In this document: positions 1-5,174 of the stretch, one piece after another
Layout: every line of letters begins with the position of its first letter
Position numbering within the stretch: the first letter of the stretch is position 1
NCBI GenBank assembly: GCA_034932485.1
Contig: JAYFOQ010000041.1
Span: forward strand, 1 to 5,174
Length of the DNA: 5,174 nucleotides
Direction of reading: 5' to 3'
DNA from: Gordonibacter sp034932485
Lineage (GTDB): Bacteria > Actinomycetota > Coriobacteriia > Coriobacteriales > Eggerthellaceae
Made by a program: the position numbers and the translations under genes
The notes under the pieces: model-generated
What the model saw: the letters and a program-made list of their open reading frames with translations, nothing else
What the model was told of the DNA's origin: nothing
Database searches by the model: none

Positions 1-2
1 GG

Positions 3-113
3 GGAGACTTGGATGATCCGGATAGCAGTGTGTCGCGTGCCATTAAGGGACGCCACACCGTCCGACTGTTGGAAGACAAGGGCACGGAGCCTTCCGTGTA
101 CTATCTCGCGTAA
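3..113 (+). CDS. 4Fe-4S dicluster electron-transfer subunit, DmsB/NrfC-like (C-terminal fragment)
   Basis: The gene starts left of the window; only its last 36 codons and a TAA stop are present. The visible end reads GDLDDPDSSVSRAIKG, then RHTVRLLEDKGTEPSVYYLA. The 'D.DDP.S.VS..I' segment and the terminal 'L....GTEPSVYYL' are typical of the C-terminus of DmsB/NrfC-type ferredoxin subunits, which carry electrons between a quinol-oxidising membrane anchor and a molybdopterin catalytic subunit. All cysteine motifs lie outside the window, so cluster content cannot be checked. The stop is 14 bases before the start of the membrane-anchor gene, and that gene's ribosome-binding site (AGGAGGG) directly follows the TAA, so the two are almost certainly co-transcribed. 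The family call rests on the short tail plus this gene order. The overlapping frame that stays open to base 249 shows no family features. Confidence 0.85.
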   Translation, partial: GDLDDPDSSVSRAIKGRHTVRLLEDKGTEPSVYYLA

Positions 114-127
114 AGGAGGGCTTTTTC

Positions 128-1267
128 ATGACCGAAACAACTTCTCGACCAAAGGCCGGAGTAACACCGCTTATCGTGCTGGGACTACTCGCTGTCCTCG
201 GCATTGCCTGTTGGATTGCACAAGTGACAAGTGGGGCGCACCTACTTAACTTGAACAACCACGTCACCTGGGGCCTCTACCTCGTCGGATTCGTATTGTG
301 CACAGGCATCGCAGCGGGATGCCTTGCCTTCGCCTCCGCTACGGTTCTGTTCGGCGCGCTTGCAGCCTTGCGACCCTACGCCCGACTCGCCTCGTTCGTC
401 TCGGTGACGGTGGGGTGCGTCGGTGCCGGGCTGTTCATCATGGCCGACCTGGGCAGCCCCGCACGTTTTTGGGAAATGATCGCATTCGCACACGCTGGCT
501 CGCCTCTGTTCTGGGACACCATCGTGCTTTTAGTCTACGTCGTTGTGAGTATCGTACTAACCGTGCAACTTGTGCGCGCAAAGCAAAGCGGCCAGGAATC
601 GGCATCGCTTAAGCCACTTGCTGTGGTTGGCCTTATTGCTGGCGTATGCGTTGCTATCACCTCGTTCGTGTTCGCCTTCCAGGTGGCGCGCCCGCTGTGG
701 AACAACCCCGGGCAAACCCTGTCGTTTATACTCGCTGCCGTCGTGGCAGCAGGCAGCGTACTCGTGATTGTGTTTGCGCTTGCAAACCGCAGCAGCTACC
801 TCTCCATAAGCGACAAGCTGCTTGGCATCATAGGAAAGACGGTTGCACTCTTTCTTCTGGTCGAGCTGGTATTTGCGCTCACCGAAGTAGCTGGCGGCCT
901 GTTCGCCGGCACCGGAGAAGAGAGTACAGCCATCGCGTGGCTCACTACAGGCCCTGGTGCCCCGTTCTTCTGGGTCGAGATAGTCGCCTGCGTCGCCGGT
1001 GCAGTGCTGCTCATGCAGAAGGAAACCTCCCCGCTCATGGGCGGTGCTCTCGCAGCACTACTCGCCATATTCCTGGTGAAGTACAACCTGCTGCAGGCCG
1101 AACTGTTCAACCCGCTTATCAACTTCGCTGGCTACGATAACAGCTCTGGTATTGTCGGTGGTTTCTACGCACCCTCTCTTGTTGAATGGGGCGTAACCCT
1201 AGGCATCATTGCCCTCTGCTCGCTCGCACTTATCATGGGGATGCGTAAGTTCAACTTAGGTAAGTAG
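128..1267 (+). CDS. NrfD/PsrC-like membrane anchor subunit of a molybdoenzyme complex (DmsC role)
   Basis: This is a 379-residue, very hydrophobic integral membrane protein with about ten predicted helices, near residues 13-34, 47-70, 87-107, 127-149, 164-184, 198-218, 234-257, 277-296, 302-320 and 350-371. NrfD-family signatures are visible: TWGLY at 47-51, ADLGSPARFW at 106-115 followed by SPLFWD at 125-130, and FYAPSLVEWG at 346-355 before the last helix. NrfD/PsrC proteins bind menaquinol in the membrane and pass electrons to a DmsB-like iron-sulfur subunit. The length fits NrfD-type anchors, and these motifs favour NrfD over the Pfam DmsC family. The ATG at 128 has a strong Shine-Dalgarno AAGGAGGG at 113-120, seven bases upstream and overlapping the stop codon of the preceding iron-sulfur gene, which supports tight co-translation. 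It appears to be the last gene of its operon, because the next gene is convergent. The substrate of its partner enzyme is unknown, since the catalytic gene is outside the window. Confidence 0.9.
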   Translation: MTETTSRPKAGVTPLIVLGLLAVLGIACWIAQVTSGAHLLNLNNHVTWGLYLVGFVLCTGIAAGCLAFASATVLFGALAALRPYARLASFVSVTVGCVGAGLFIMADLGSPARFWEMIAFAHAGSPLFWDTIVLLVYVVVSIVLTVQLVRAKQSGQESASLKPLAVVGLIAGVCVAITSFVFAFQVARPLWNNPGQTLSFILAAVVAAGSVLVIVFALANRSSYLSISDKLLGIIGKTVALFLLVELVFALTEVAGGLFAGTGEESTAIAWLTTGPGAPFFWVEIVACVAGAVLLMQKETSPLMGGALAALLAIFLVKYNLLQAELFNPLINFAGYDNSSGIVGGFYAPSLVEWGVTLGIIALCSLALIMGMRKFNLGK

Positions 1268-1312
1268 ACTCCTCCTTCAGTAACAAAGTAAGTACCCCTC
1301 CCGTGAATAACA

Positions 1313-1349
1313 AGAGTGTTCCCGAGAAGCTTATCCTCGGAAACACTCT
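1313..1349 (-). terminator. Hairpin between convergent genes, probable terminator of the LysR gene
   Basis: A 14-base inverted repeat pairs AGAGTGTTCCCGAG (1313-1326) with CTCGGAAACACTCT (1336-1349) around a 9-base loop. In the plus-strand transcript one position is a C-A mismatch; in the minus-strand transcript the same position is a U-G wobble, so the stem is complete only in the minus direction. On the minus strand it is followed by the T-rich TGTTATT; on the plus strand no T-run follows. It lies 67 bases past the LysR stop and 45 bases past the membrane-anchor stop. It therefore most likely terminates the regulator transcript and may act weakly for the operon from the left. No folding energy was computed. 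Confidence 0.6.
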
Positions 1350-1416
1350 GAACAGCTTGCGAAATCATCTGAACTAAGCAGTCGGGAACATGACGTACGG
1401 TGTAGGTAAACCAGTC

Positions 1417-2325
1417 TCAACCACTCGCGCCATCGCGCAACAGCAAGGCAACGCGTCCGATATCGGGATTATCGGGACAAGGACGCCACACCACACCCTC
1501 GCGCATATACAGCGGCTTCTCGTCAACAGTGTAGCGTGCCACATAACCGTCACGCCAAGCGAAGAACCCATCAATCATATAGGCAAACGAGATGATAATC
1601 GCATCTCCCAAATCGAACGACCGCATACTCTCCAACGTGCTTATCGCGTTGACATGAACCTTGAAGCCCATATCTTCGCCGAATATGTCGTTCAGAGATG
1701 CTTTCCAGTAACCATAGTCGACAGCGCTGGCGAACATCACGTCGGCATCGCGCAGCCGCTCGCGCGTGAGGGTGCCCTGGGCAAGCGGGTTCGTCTCCTT
1801 CATGGCGATGGCGCAAACCTCAGTGCCGAACGAAGCGTACTTCAAGCCGAGGCTCTCAGCTTCCGACTTGAGATTTGGCAACGTCTCCAAATCGTAAGTG
1901 CACATGACATCGACGTAATTCCGCGTAAACGGATAGAGAATTGGCTTACGTATATCGTACTCGGCATACGTATAAGGATACGGACAACGATTCTCCAAAA
2001 TAGCATGCACTTTAGTTGGCGGAACATAAACGCCAACCCTCACCGGCACCTTGCACTCGCAGGTTGCCACATCCATACCCTGGCACTCTTCCGCAAACGT
2101 ATCGAGCGTGGCAAGCACCGATTGAGAAGCATCCAGCAACAACGATCCTGCCGTTGTGAGCGCATTCTCGTTATCCCGATCAAAAAGAACGTGCCCCGTT
2201 TCTTGCTCAAGCGCCTTAATGTGGCTACTAAGTGTTGGCTGGGAGATGAAAAGCTTCTCCGCGGCCATATGAAAATTGCCATAATGAGCAAGGGTAACAA
2301 ACTCACGCAGAAACTCGGTTTTCAT
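1417..2325 (-). CDS. LysR-family transcriptional regulator
   Basis: This is a 302-residue protein of standard LysR length. Residues 1-60 form the winged helix-turn-helix: LREFVTLAHYGNFHMAAEKL, then FISQPTLSSHIKALEQETG and LFDRD, matching the family pattern 'F..la..gnf..AA..L..sQptlS..I..LE...G..LF.R'. Residues 61-85 form the linker helix. From about 92 to 300 comes an effector-binding domain that is divergent and not recognisable to a ligand; VPVRVGVYVPPT (93-104) fits its first beta strand. Seven cysteines are present (81, 89, 91, 114, 142, 171, 283). The ATG at 2325-2323 has AGAAGGG (plus positions 2332-2338) six bases upstream. The gene is convergent with the membrane-anchor gene and divergent from the molybdoenzyme gene, the usual layout for a LysR protein controlling its divergent neighbour. 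That target is inferred. The plus-strand frame covering 1390-2430 is its shadow. Confidence 0.93.
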   Translation of the reverse strand: MKTEFLREFVTLAHYGNFHMAAEKLFISQPTLSSHIKALEQETGHVLFDRDNENALTTAGSLLLDASQSVLATLDTFAEECQGMDVATCECKVPVRVGVYVPPTKVHAILENRCPYPYTYAEYDIRKPILYPFTRNYVDVMCTYDLETLPNLKSEAESLGLKYASFGTEVCAIAMKETNPLAQGTLTRERLRDADVMFASAVDYGYWKASLNDIFGEDMGFKVHVNAISTLESMRSFDLGDAIIISFAYMIDGFFAWRDGYVARYTVDEKPLYMREGVVWRPCPDNPDIGRVALLLRDGASG

Positions 2326-2370
2326 CGACAGCCCTTCTCTTCTCGCTTCAAAACCCAGCGCAGCATACGT

Positions 2371-2397
2371 CGATCACGGTTCCTGATCAACCGATCA
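2371..2397. promoter_or_regulatory. Probable LysR operator: three GATCA/TGATC half-sites
   Basis: Three five-base half-sites occur in 27 bases: GATCA (2372-2376), TGATC (2384-2388) and GATCA (2393-2397). The first two form the dyad GATCA-N7-TGATC, which contains TCACGGTTCCTGA, a textbook T-N11-A LysR box. The last two form a second dyad, TGATC-AACC-GATCA. The first and third sites are the seven-base direct repeat CGATCAC, 21 bases apart, about two helical turns, so both would face the same side of the DNA. The array lies 46 bases upstream of the LysR start codon and overlaps the predicted transcription start of that gene, as expected for autorepression. Binding is inferred. A CRP/FNR-type site is less likely because the half-site spacing does not fit the TTGAT-N4-ATCAA pattern. 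Confidence 0.6.
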
Positions 2398-2399
2398 CA

Positions 2400-2428
2400 A
2401 TTATATCAAAGAGTGCTGAAAGTATCAT
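2400..2428 (-). promoter_or_regulatory. Probable promoter of the LysR gene (extended -10)
   Basis: On the minus strand the sequence has a perfect TATAAT -10 box (plus positions 2400-2405) preceded by TG-A, giving the extended -10 motif TGATATAAT. A 17-base spacer separates it from ATGATA (plus 2423-2428), which matches four of six bases of TTGACA. Transcription would begin near plus position 2393, leaving a leader of roughly 68 bases before the LysR start codon. The GATCA half-sites fall right at this start point. Confidence 0.6.
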
Positions 2429-2486
2429 AAACCCCCTCTAAGAACGAATCTCGAAACAAGTCCTCTGCTTGCTATCATTTGTTCAC

Positions 2487-2503
2487 CGCCAAAGCGTTTG
2501 GCG
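2487..2503. promoter_or_regulatory. Perfect 17-bp palindrome upstream of the molybdoenzyme gene, operator-like
   Basis: The sequence CGCCAAA-GCG-TTTGGCG has perfect seven-base arms around three bases, 148 bases before the molybdoenzyme ATG. No T-run follows, so it is not a terminator. Its position suggests a regulator site. The right half contains TTGGCG (2498-2503), which with a 17-base spacer precedes AATAAA (2521-2526), a weak plus-strand promoter candidate matching four of six bases in each box. Alternatively, the palindrome exactly fills the 17-base gap between GTTCAC and CATAAC (2504-2509). It differs from the GATCA sites near the LysR promoter, so a second regulator or a different binding mode is possible. 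The function is inferred. Confidence 0.45.
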
Positions 2504-2526
2504 CATAACGGGGGGATTCGAATAAA
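2498..2526 (+). promoter_or_regulatory. Weak candidate promoter for the molybdoenzyme gene
   Basis: TTGGCG at 2498-2503 and AATAAA at 2521-2526 are separated by 17 bases, each matching four of six consensus bases. Transcription would start near 2533 and leave a leader of about 119 bases. The -35 box lies inside the perfect palindrome, so binding there would directly affect polymerase. Other weak boxes exist, for example TATCAT at 2473-2478 and at 2423-2428, so the choice is uncertain. A poor promoter is what an activator-dependent gene would be expected to have. Confidence 0.25.
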
Positions 2527-2568
2527 GAAAGGAATAGACAAGGTGAGGCCCCTAGGGTCGATTTTCTC

Positions 2569-2649
2569 ATGGCTGAAACTAGAGGAAACATTCACCGATA
2601 TATCCGTTGCGGCACAAGGAGCAGCCGCTTCGACAGAGGAAGAGAGTAG
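2569..2649 (+). CDS. Possible 26-codon leader ORF upstream of the molybdoenzyme gene
   Basis: An ATG at 2569 opens a 26-codon frame ending in TAG at 2647-2649, two bases before the ATG of the molybdoenzyme gene, in a different frame. The peptide begins MAETRGNIHRYIRCG and is strongly basic, with seven arginines; it resembles nothing I recognise. The only upstream purine stretch is TAGGG, about 11 bases away, so translation initiation would be weak. If translated, it could couple to or regulate translation of the downstream gene. It may equally be chance in a leader of more than 100 bases. Confidence 0.25.
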   Translation: MAETRGNIHRYIRCGTRSSRFDRGRE

Positions 2650-2651
2650 GT

Positions 2652-5084
2652 ATGAACCGCAAAGAAAACAACGTACTGCGCAATCCCATCAATCGTAGAA
2701 GCTTCATCAAGGGCTCAGCGGCTGCGGCTGCGGCGCTGGGAGTAGGTTCCGGACTTTCGGGCACCGCACTCGCGCTGGCCGACGAAGGTATGCAAACGTC
2801 TTCGGAAGAGGTTTATCCCGGGTGCTGCCGCGGCGGCTGCGGCGGCGGCTGCCCGATGAACGTACACGTGCGCGACGGTAAGATTGTGAAAACCTCGCGC
2901 ATCAAGAACTCCAAACCCGACACCGACCGCCTGTGCCATCGCGGCCTTGCCCATGCTCTTCGCGTATACGGCGAAGAACGCCTGAAGTATCCCATGAAGC
3001 GCGCAGGCGAACGTGGCGAAGACAAGTGGGAGCAGATCAGCTGGGATGAAGCCATTGCCACCATTACCGACAAATGGAAGGAAGTTGCCGAAAAGCACGG
3101 CCCCGATGCCAACGCCTTCATCAAAAGCGCCGGCAACATCAGCCCCGACTCTTACCAAATCCAGCAGCTTTGTGCCTGGATGGGTGCCACTAGCCTCGAG
3201 CCTGCCTGCGACCGCACACTCTACGTTGCAGGCCCCGCCTCGCTTGGGTACAGCGACCGCTTCTGCGGCAGCGGACACGAAGACGCGTTCTGCTCCAAAA
3301 ATATTTTGGTCTGGGGTTGGAACCCAACGGAATCGAACAGCATCATTGCCCATTACATTCTGCGCGCCAAGGCGGAGTACGGCGCCAACCTCGTTGTCAT
3401 CGACCCCAGCTACATCATTACGGCCGAGAAGGCCGACAAGTTCGTGCCCATCCAACCCGGCACCGACGCGGTGCTTGCGCTGTCCATGTCAAACGTGCTG
3501 GTAAGCGAAGGCTTGGCAGACGAAGCCTTCCTGGCGCAAAGCACAGTCGCCCCCTTCCTCGTAAAGAAGACTGACGGAAAATACCTGCGCCTGAGCGATT
3601 TAGGAAAGGCCGAGGCTGGCGCACCGGAAGACCTACCCGTTGTCCGTTCCGCCGACGGCGTGATCGGATTACCCGCCGACATTCCCTCCCCGGTAGTGCA
3701 CGGTACGTTCACCATTGAGGGGATTGCCGTTGACACCGCGTATGACTTGCTGCTGGAGCGCGTGAACGAATGGCCGCCCGAGAAAGCATCGAAGGTGTGC
3801 GATGTACCGGTGGAAACCATCGTCGAGCTTGCGCACATGATGGCCGATGGCCCCAGCGCCGTCGCTCCTGGCCTTGGGCTAGATCACTACACCAACGGGC
3901 TTTCCACCTATGCCGCCATTTTCGCCATGACCATGGTTGCCGGTCAATTCGGTAAGCCGGGTACCGGCGTCAAAGGAGGGTTCTCTAACGAAAGTGCTCG
4001 CGGCTGGTTCCCGCATTCCCTCTCCAAGCCGAAAGGTGCCCCCAAGGGTAAAACGTTTTACACTCCCGCCATGTTAAACCTCTTGGATGCCGGCGGCACG
4101 TACAAAGGCACCGAAATCAACATCAAGACGCTGTACTGCTGGAGTCACAACCTGCTCAGCACCGAGGTAGGAGTGAACCGGTGGCGAGAGTTCCTTGATA
4201 CCATCGAGCTTTTCGTCGTGGCCGACGTGGTGTCCACCAGCACGACGAACTACGCCGACATCGTGCTGCCCGTATGTCATTACTTCGAATGCGAGAGCGC
4301 TACGGGCGAGCAGACCGACTATGTGTATTACGGTGCTAAAGCGGCTGAACCCCTGTACGAATCCAAGAGTGACTATGACATCTCGCTTTTGCTCTTCGAC
4401 AAGATGGGACTTTCCGATAAGCTCTACCCCTCTCGCGATGCTCTCTTCAGCGCCGCCTGCGACAATCCCGTTGCAAAATCAATCAACCTCACATGGGATC
4501 GCATAAAAAAAGAAAAGGCCGTTATCACCCGCCCCGAAGATTACAAACATGTCTACGGAGAAGATGGCATCTACAAAACCGAAACGGGAAGATTGCAGTT
4601 TTATTGGGAGACCATCCCGGTGGATGGAGACTACGGTCAAGAAATTGACTTCATGAAGGAGCGCCTACCCTATTGGGATCCGCCTATGGAGGCGTGGAGG
4701 GATAACCCGCTTGCCCAGAAGTACCCACTTCTATTCACGTCCGAACGTAGCAAGTTCAAGGTGCACTCACAGTTCACCTATAATCCTTGGTTCTTGGAAC
4801 TTGAGAGCGAGCCTTACGTCATGGTGAACCCTGCAACCTGCGCCGAGCGCGGTATAGAGGACGGAGACTATATACGGCTGTTCAACGACCGCGGTTCGTG
4901 CGTCGTACGCACCCGATTCAACGACGGTACCCGTCCCGGCGTGATAACCATCGATCACGGATGGGAGAAAGACCAGTTTGTGGAGGGCTATTACTGCGAC
5001 CTTCTTGGATACAACATATCCAACGTTAGCGCTAACAGCTACTACTTCGACACGCTTATCGACATCGAGAAGGCAACCATCTAG
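2652..5084 (+). CDS. Tat-exported molybdopterin oxidoreductase catalytic subunit (DMSO reductase family, DmsA-like)
   Basis: This 810-residue protein has a Tat signal peptide: NRRSFIK at 14-20, an alanine-rich hydrophobic core to about 42, and a likely cleavage after ALALA near 43. It should therefore be exported folded. A [4Fe-4S] motif C59-x3-C63-x3-C67-x27-C95 has DmsA-type spacing. The molybdopterin domain follows: WDEAI at 131-135, the Mo-ligand region around ACDRT (185-189), VWGWNPTES (220-228), VIDPSY (249-254), PGTDAV (269-274) and YADIVLP (534-540). The C-terminal dinucleotide-binding domain runs from about 692 to 805 and includes FNDRG (744-748). The family reduces S- or N-oxides, oxyanions or aromatic hydroxyls using a bis-MGD cofactor; the substrate here cannot be read. 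The ATG at 2652 is chosen over an in-frame TTG at 2607 because it puts the twin arginines near the N-terminus and has AGAGGA (2635-2640) upstream; the TTG has no ribosome site. An iron-sulfur subunit gene follows 15 bases later. Confidence 0.93.
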   Translation: MNRKENNVLRNPINRRSFIKGSAAAAAALGVGSGLSGTALALADEGMQTSSEEVYPGCCRGGCGGGCPMNVHVRDGKIVKTSRIKNSKPDTDRLCHRGLAHALRVYGEERLKYPMKRAGERGEDKWEQISWDEAIATITDKWKEVAEKHGPDANAFIKSAGNISPDSYQIQQLCAWMGATSLEPACDRTLYVAGPASLGYSDRFCGSGHEDAFCSKNILVWGWNPTESNSIIAHYILRAKAEYGANLVVIDPSYIITAEKADKFVPIQPGTDAVLALSMSNVLVSEGLADEAFLAQSTVAPFLVKKTDGKYLRLSDLGKAEAGAPEDLPVVRSADGVIGLPADIPSPVVHGTFTIEGIAVDTAYDLLLERVNEWPPEKASKVCDVPVETIVELAHMMADGPSAVAPGLGLDHYTNGLSTYAAIFAMTMVAGQFGKPGTGVKGGFSNESARGWFPHSLSKPKGAPKGKTFYTPAMLNLLDAGGTYKGTEINIKTLYCWSHNLLSTEVGVNRWREFLDTIELFVVADVVSTSTTNYADIVLPVCHYFECESATGEQTDYVYYGAKAAEPLYESKSDYDISLLLFDKMGLSDKLYPSRDALFSAACDNPVAKSINLTWDRIKKEKAVITRPEDYKHVYGEDGIYKTETGRLQFYWETIPVDGDYGQEIDFMKERLPYWDPPMEAWRDNPLAQKYPLLFTSERSKFKVHSQFTYNPWFLELESEPYVMVNPATCAERGIEDGDYIRLFNDRGSCVVRTRFNDGTRPGVITIDHGWEKDQFVEGYYCDLLGYNISNVSANSYYFDTLIDIEKATI

Positions 5085-5099
5085 AAAGGGGGATGAACA

Positions 5100-5174
5100 A
5101 TGCACTACGGAATGGCTATAGACTTAAACCTTTGCTTCGGCTGCACGGCATGTGCCGTTGCCTGCAAGTCCAAC
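5100..5174 (+). CDS. 4Fe-4S electron-transfer subunit, DmsB-like (N-terminal fragment)
   Basis: Only the first 25 codons are present; the gene runs off the right end. They read MHYGMAIDLNLCFGC, then TACAVACKSN, with a C12-x2-C15-x2-C18-x3-C22 ferredoxin motif at the usual place for the first [4Fe-4S] site of DmsB/NrfC-type subunits, where 'D...C.GC.AC..ACK..N' is characteristic. The ATG has AAAGGGGG (5085-5092) seven bases upstream, directly after the TAG stop of the molybdoenzyme gene. An out-of-frame ATG at 5093 is too close to that site. No signal peptide is present, as expected for a subunit exported together with its Tat-bearing partner. A membrane-anchor gene probably follows outside the window, but this cannot be seen. 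Confidence 0.93.
   Translation, partial: MHYGMAIDLNLCFGCTACAVACKSN

Noticed and set aside
13..249. Plus-strand open frame of 78 residues at the left end
   Set aside because: It overlaps both the DmsB-like tail and the start of the membrane-anchor gene in another frame and has no recognisable features.
2384..2397. FNR/CRP-type site at TGATCAACCGATCA
   Set aside because: The TGAT and ATCA halves are six bases apart instead of four, and the same half-site recurs in a T-N11-A arrangement that fits a LysR operator better.
1390..2430. Plus-strand open frame of 346 residues opposite the LysR gene
   Set aside because: It is rich in basic and histidine residues with no family features, while the minus strand encodes a clear LysR helix-turn-helix with a good ribosome-binding site.
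2547..2557. GGCCCCTAGGG as an attenuator hairpin followed by TTTT
   Set aside because: CCCTAGGG is self-complementary with no room for a loop, so it cannot form a normal intrinsic terminator; the nearby T-run is only four bases.
2607..2651. Upstream TTG start extending the molybdoenzyme by 15 residues
   Set aside because: There is no ribosome-binding site before the TTG; the added residues would push the Tat motif inward, and the ATG at 2652 gives a normal twin-arginine signal peptide.
2498..2698. Plus-strand open frame of 66 residues in the leader region
   Set aside because: It begins at a TTG inside the palindrome, has no ribosome-binding site and runs into the molybdoenzyme gene in a different frame.
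2829..2857. GGC/TGC-rich repeat as a tandem repeat element
   Set aside because: It is coding sequence for the iron-sulfur motif CRGGCGGGC; the repetition comes from Gly and Cys codons.
2715..3455. Minus-strand open frame of 246 residues inside the molybdoenzyme gene
   Set aside because: It is a shadow of GC-rich codons on the opposite strand; its Ala/Val/Gly-rich translation shows no motifs, and the plus strand is unambiguous.
1..5174. CRISPR arrays, tRNA or rRNA genes, insertion sequences, attachment sites
   Set aside because: No regularly spaced repeats, cloverleaf-like sequence, transposase frame or terminal inverted repeats were seen on either strand.

Overview
The window looks like an accessory respiratory region of an anaerobic bacterium, most likely a gut actinobacterium of the Eggerthellaceae/Coriobacteriia type. 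That placement is an inference. It rests on moderate-to-high GC with a strong GC preference in third codon positions, strong purine-rich Shine-Dalgarno sites, and closely packed DMSO-reductase-type gene sets next to LysR-type regulators, which those organisms carry in large numbers. No phylogenetic marker lies in the window, so the genus cannot be read.

Layout. (1) Bases 3-113 are the last 36 codons of an iron-sulfur (DmsB/NrfC-like) electron-transfer subunit. (2) 128-1267 encodes a 379-residue NrfD/PsrC-like quinol-interacting membrane anchor, in the same operon. (3) 1268-1416 is a short intergenic stretch with a hairpin between convergent genes. (4) 1417-2325, minus strand, is a LysR-family regulator. 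(5) 2326-2651 is a divergent regulatory region. It holds an extended -10 promoter for the regulator, three GATCA/TGATC half-sites that look like its operator, a perfect 17-bp palindrome, and a 26-codon possible leader ORF. (6) 2652-5084 is an 810-residue Tat-exported molybdopterin oxidoreductase of the DmsA type. (7) 5100 to the window end is the first 25 codons of its own DmsB-like 4Fe-4S subunit.

How the genes work together. The window joins the tail of one complex iron-sulfur molybdoenzyme operon (B-C, with its A gene presumably to the left) to the head of a second (A-B, probably followed by an anchor gene to the right). A LysR regulator sits between them and is divergent from the second. 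In such complexes the membrane anchor oxidises menaquinol, the iron-sulfur subunit carries the electrons, and the catalytic subunit, exported folded through Tat, reduces a terminal acceptor outside the membrane. The LysR protein probably senses a substrate-related small molecule and controls itself and the catalytic gene. The substrate cannot be read from sequence. The molybdenum-ligand segment (ACDRT, residues 185-189) does not match the classical Ser or Cys/Sec signatures cleanly and is the most interesting point for substrate assignment.
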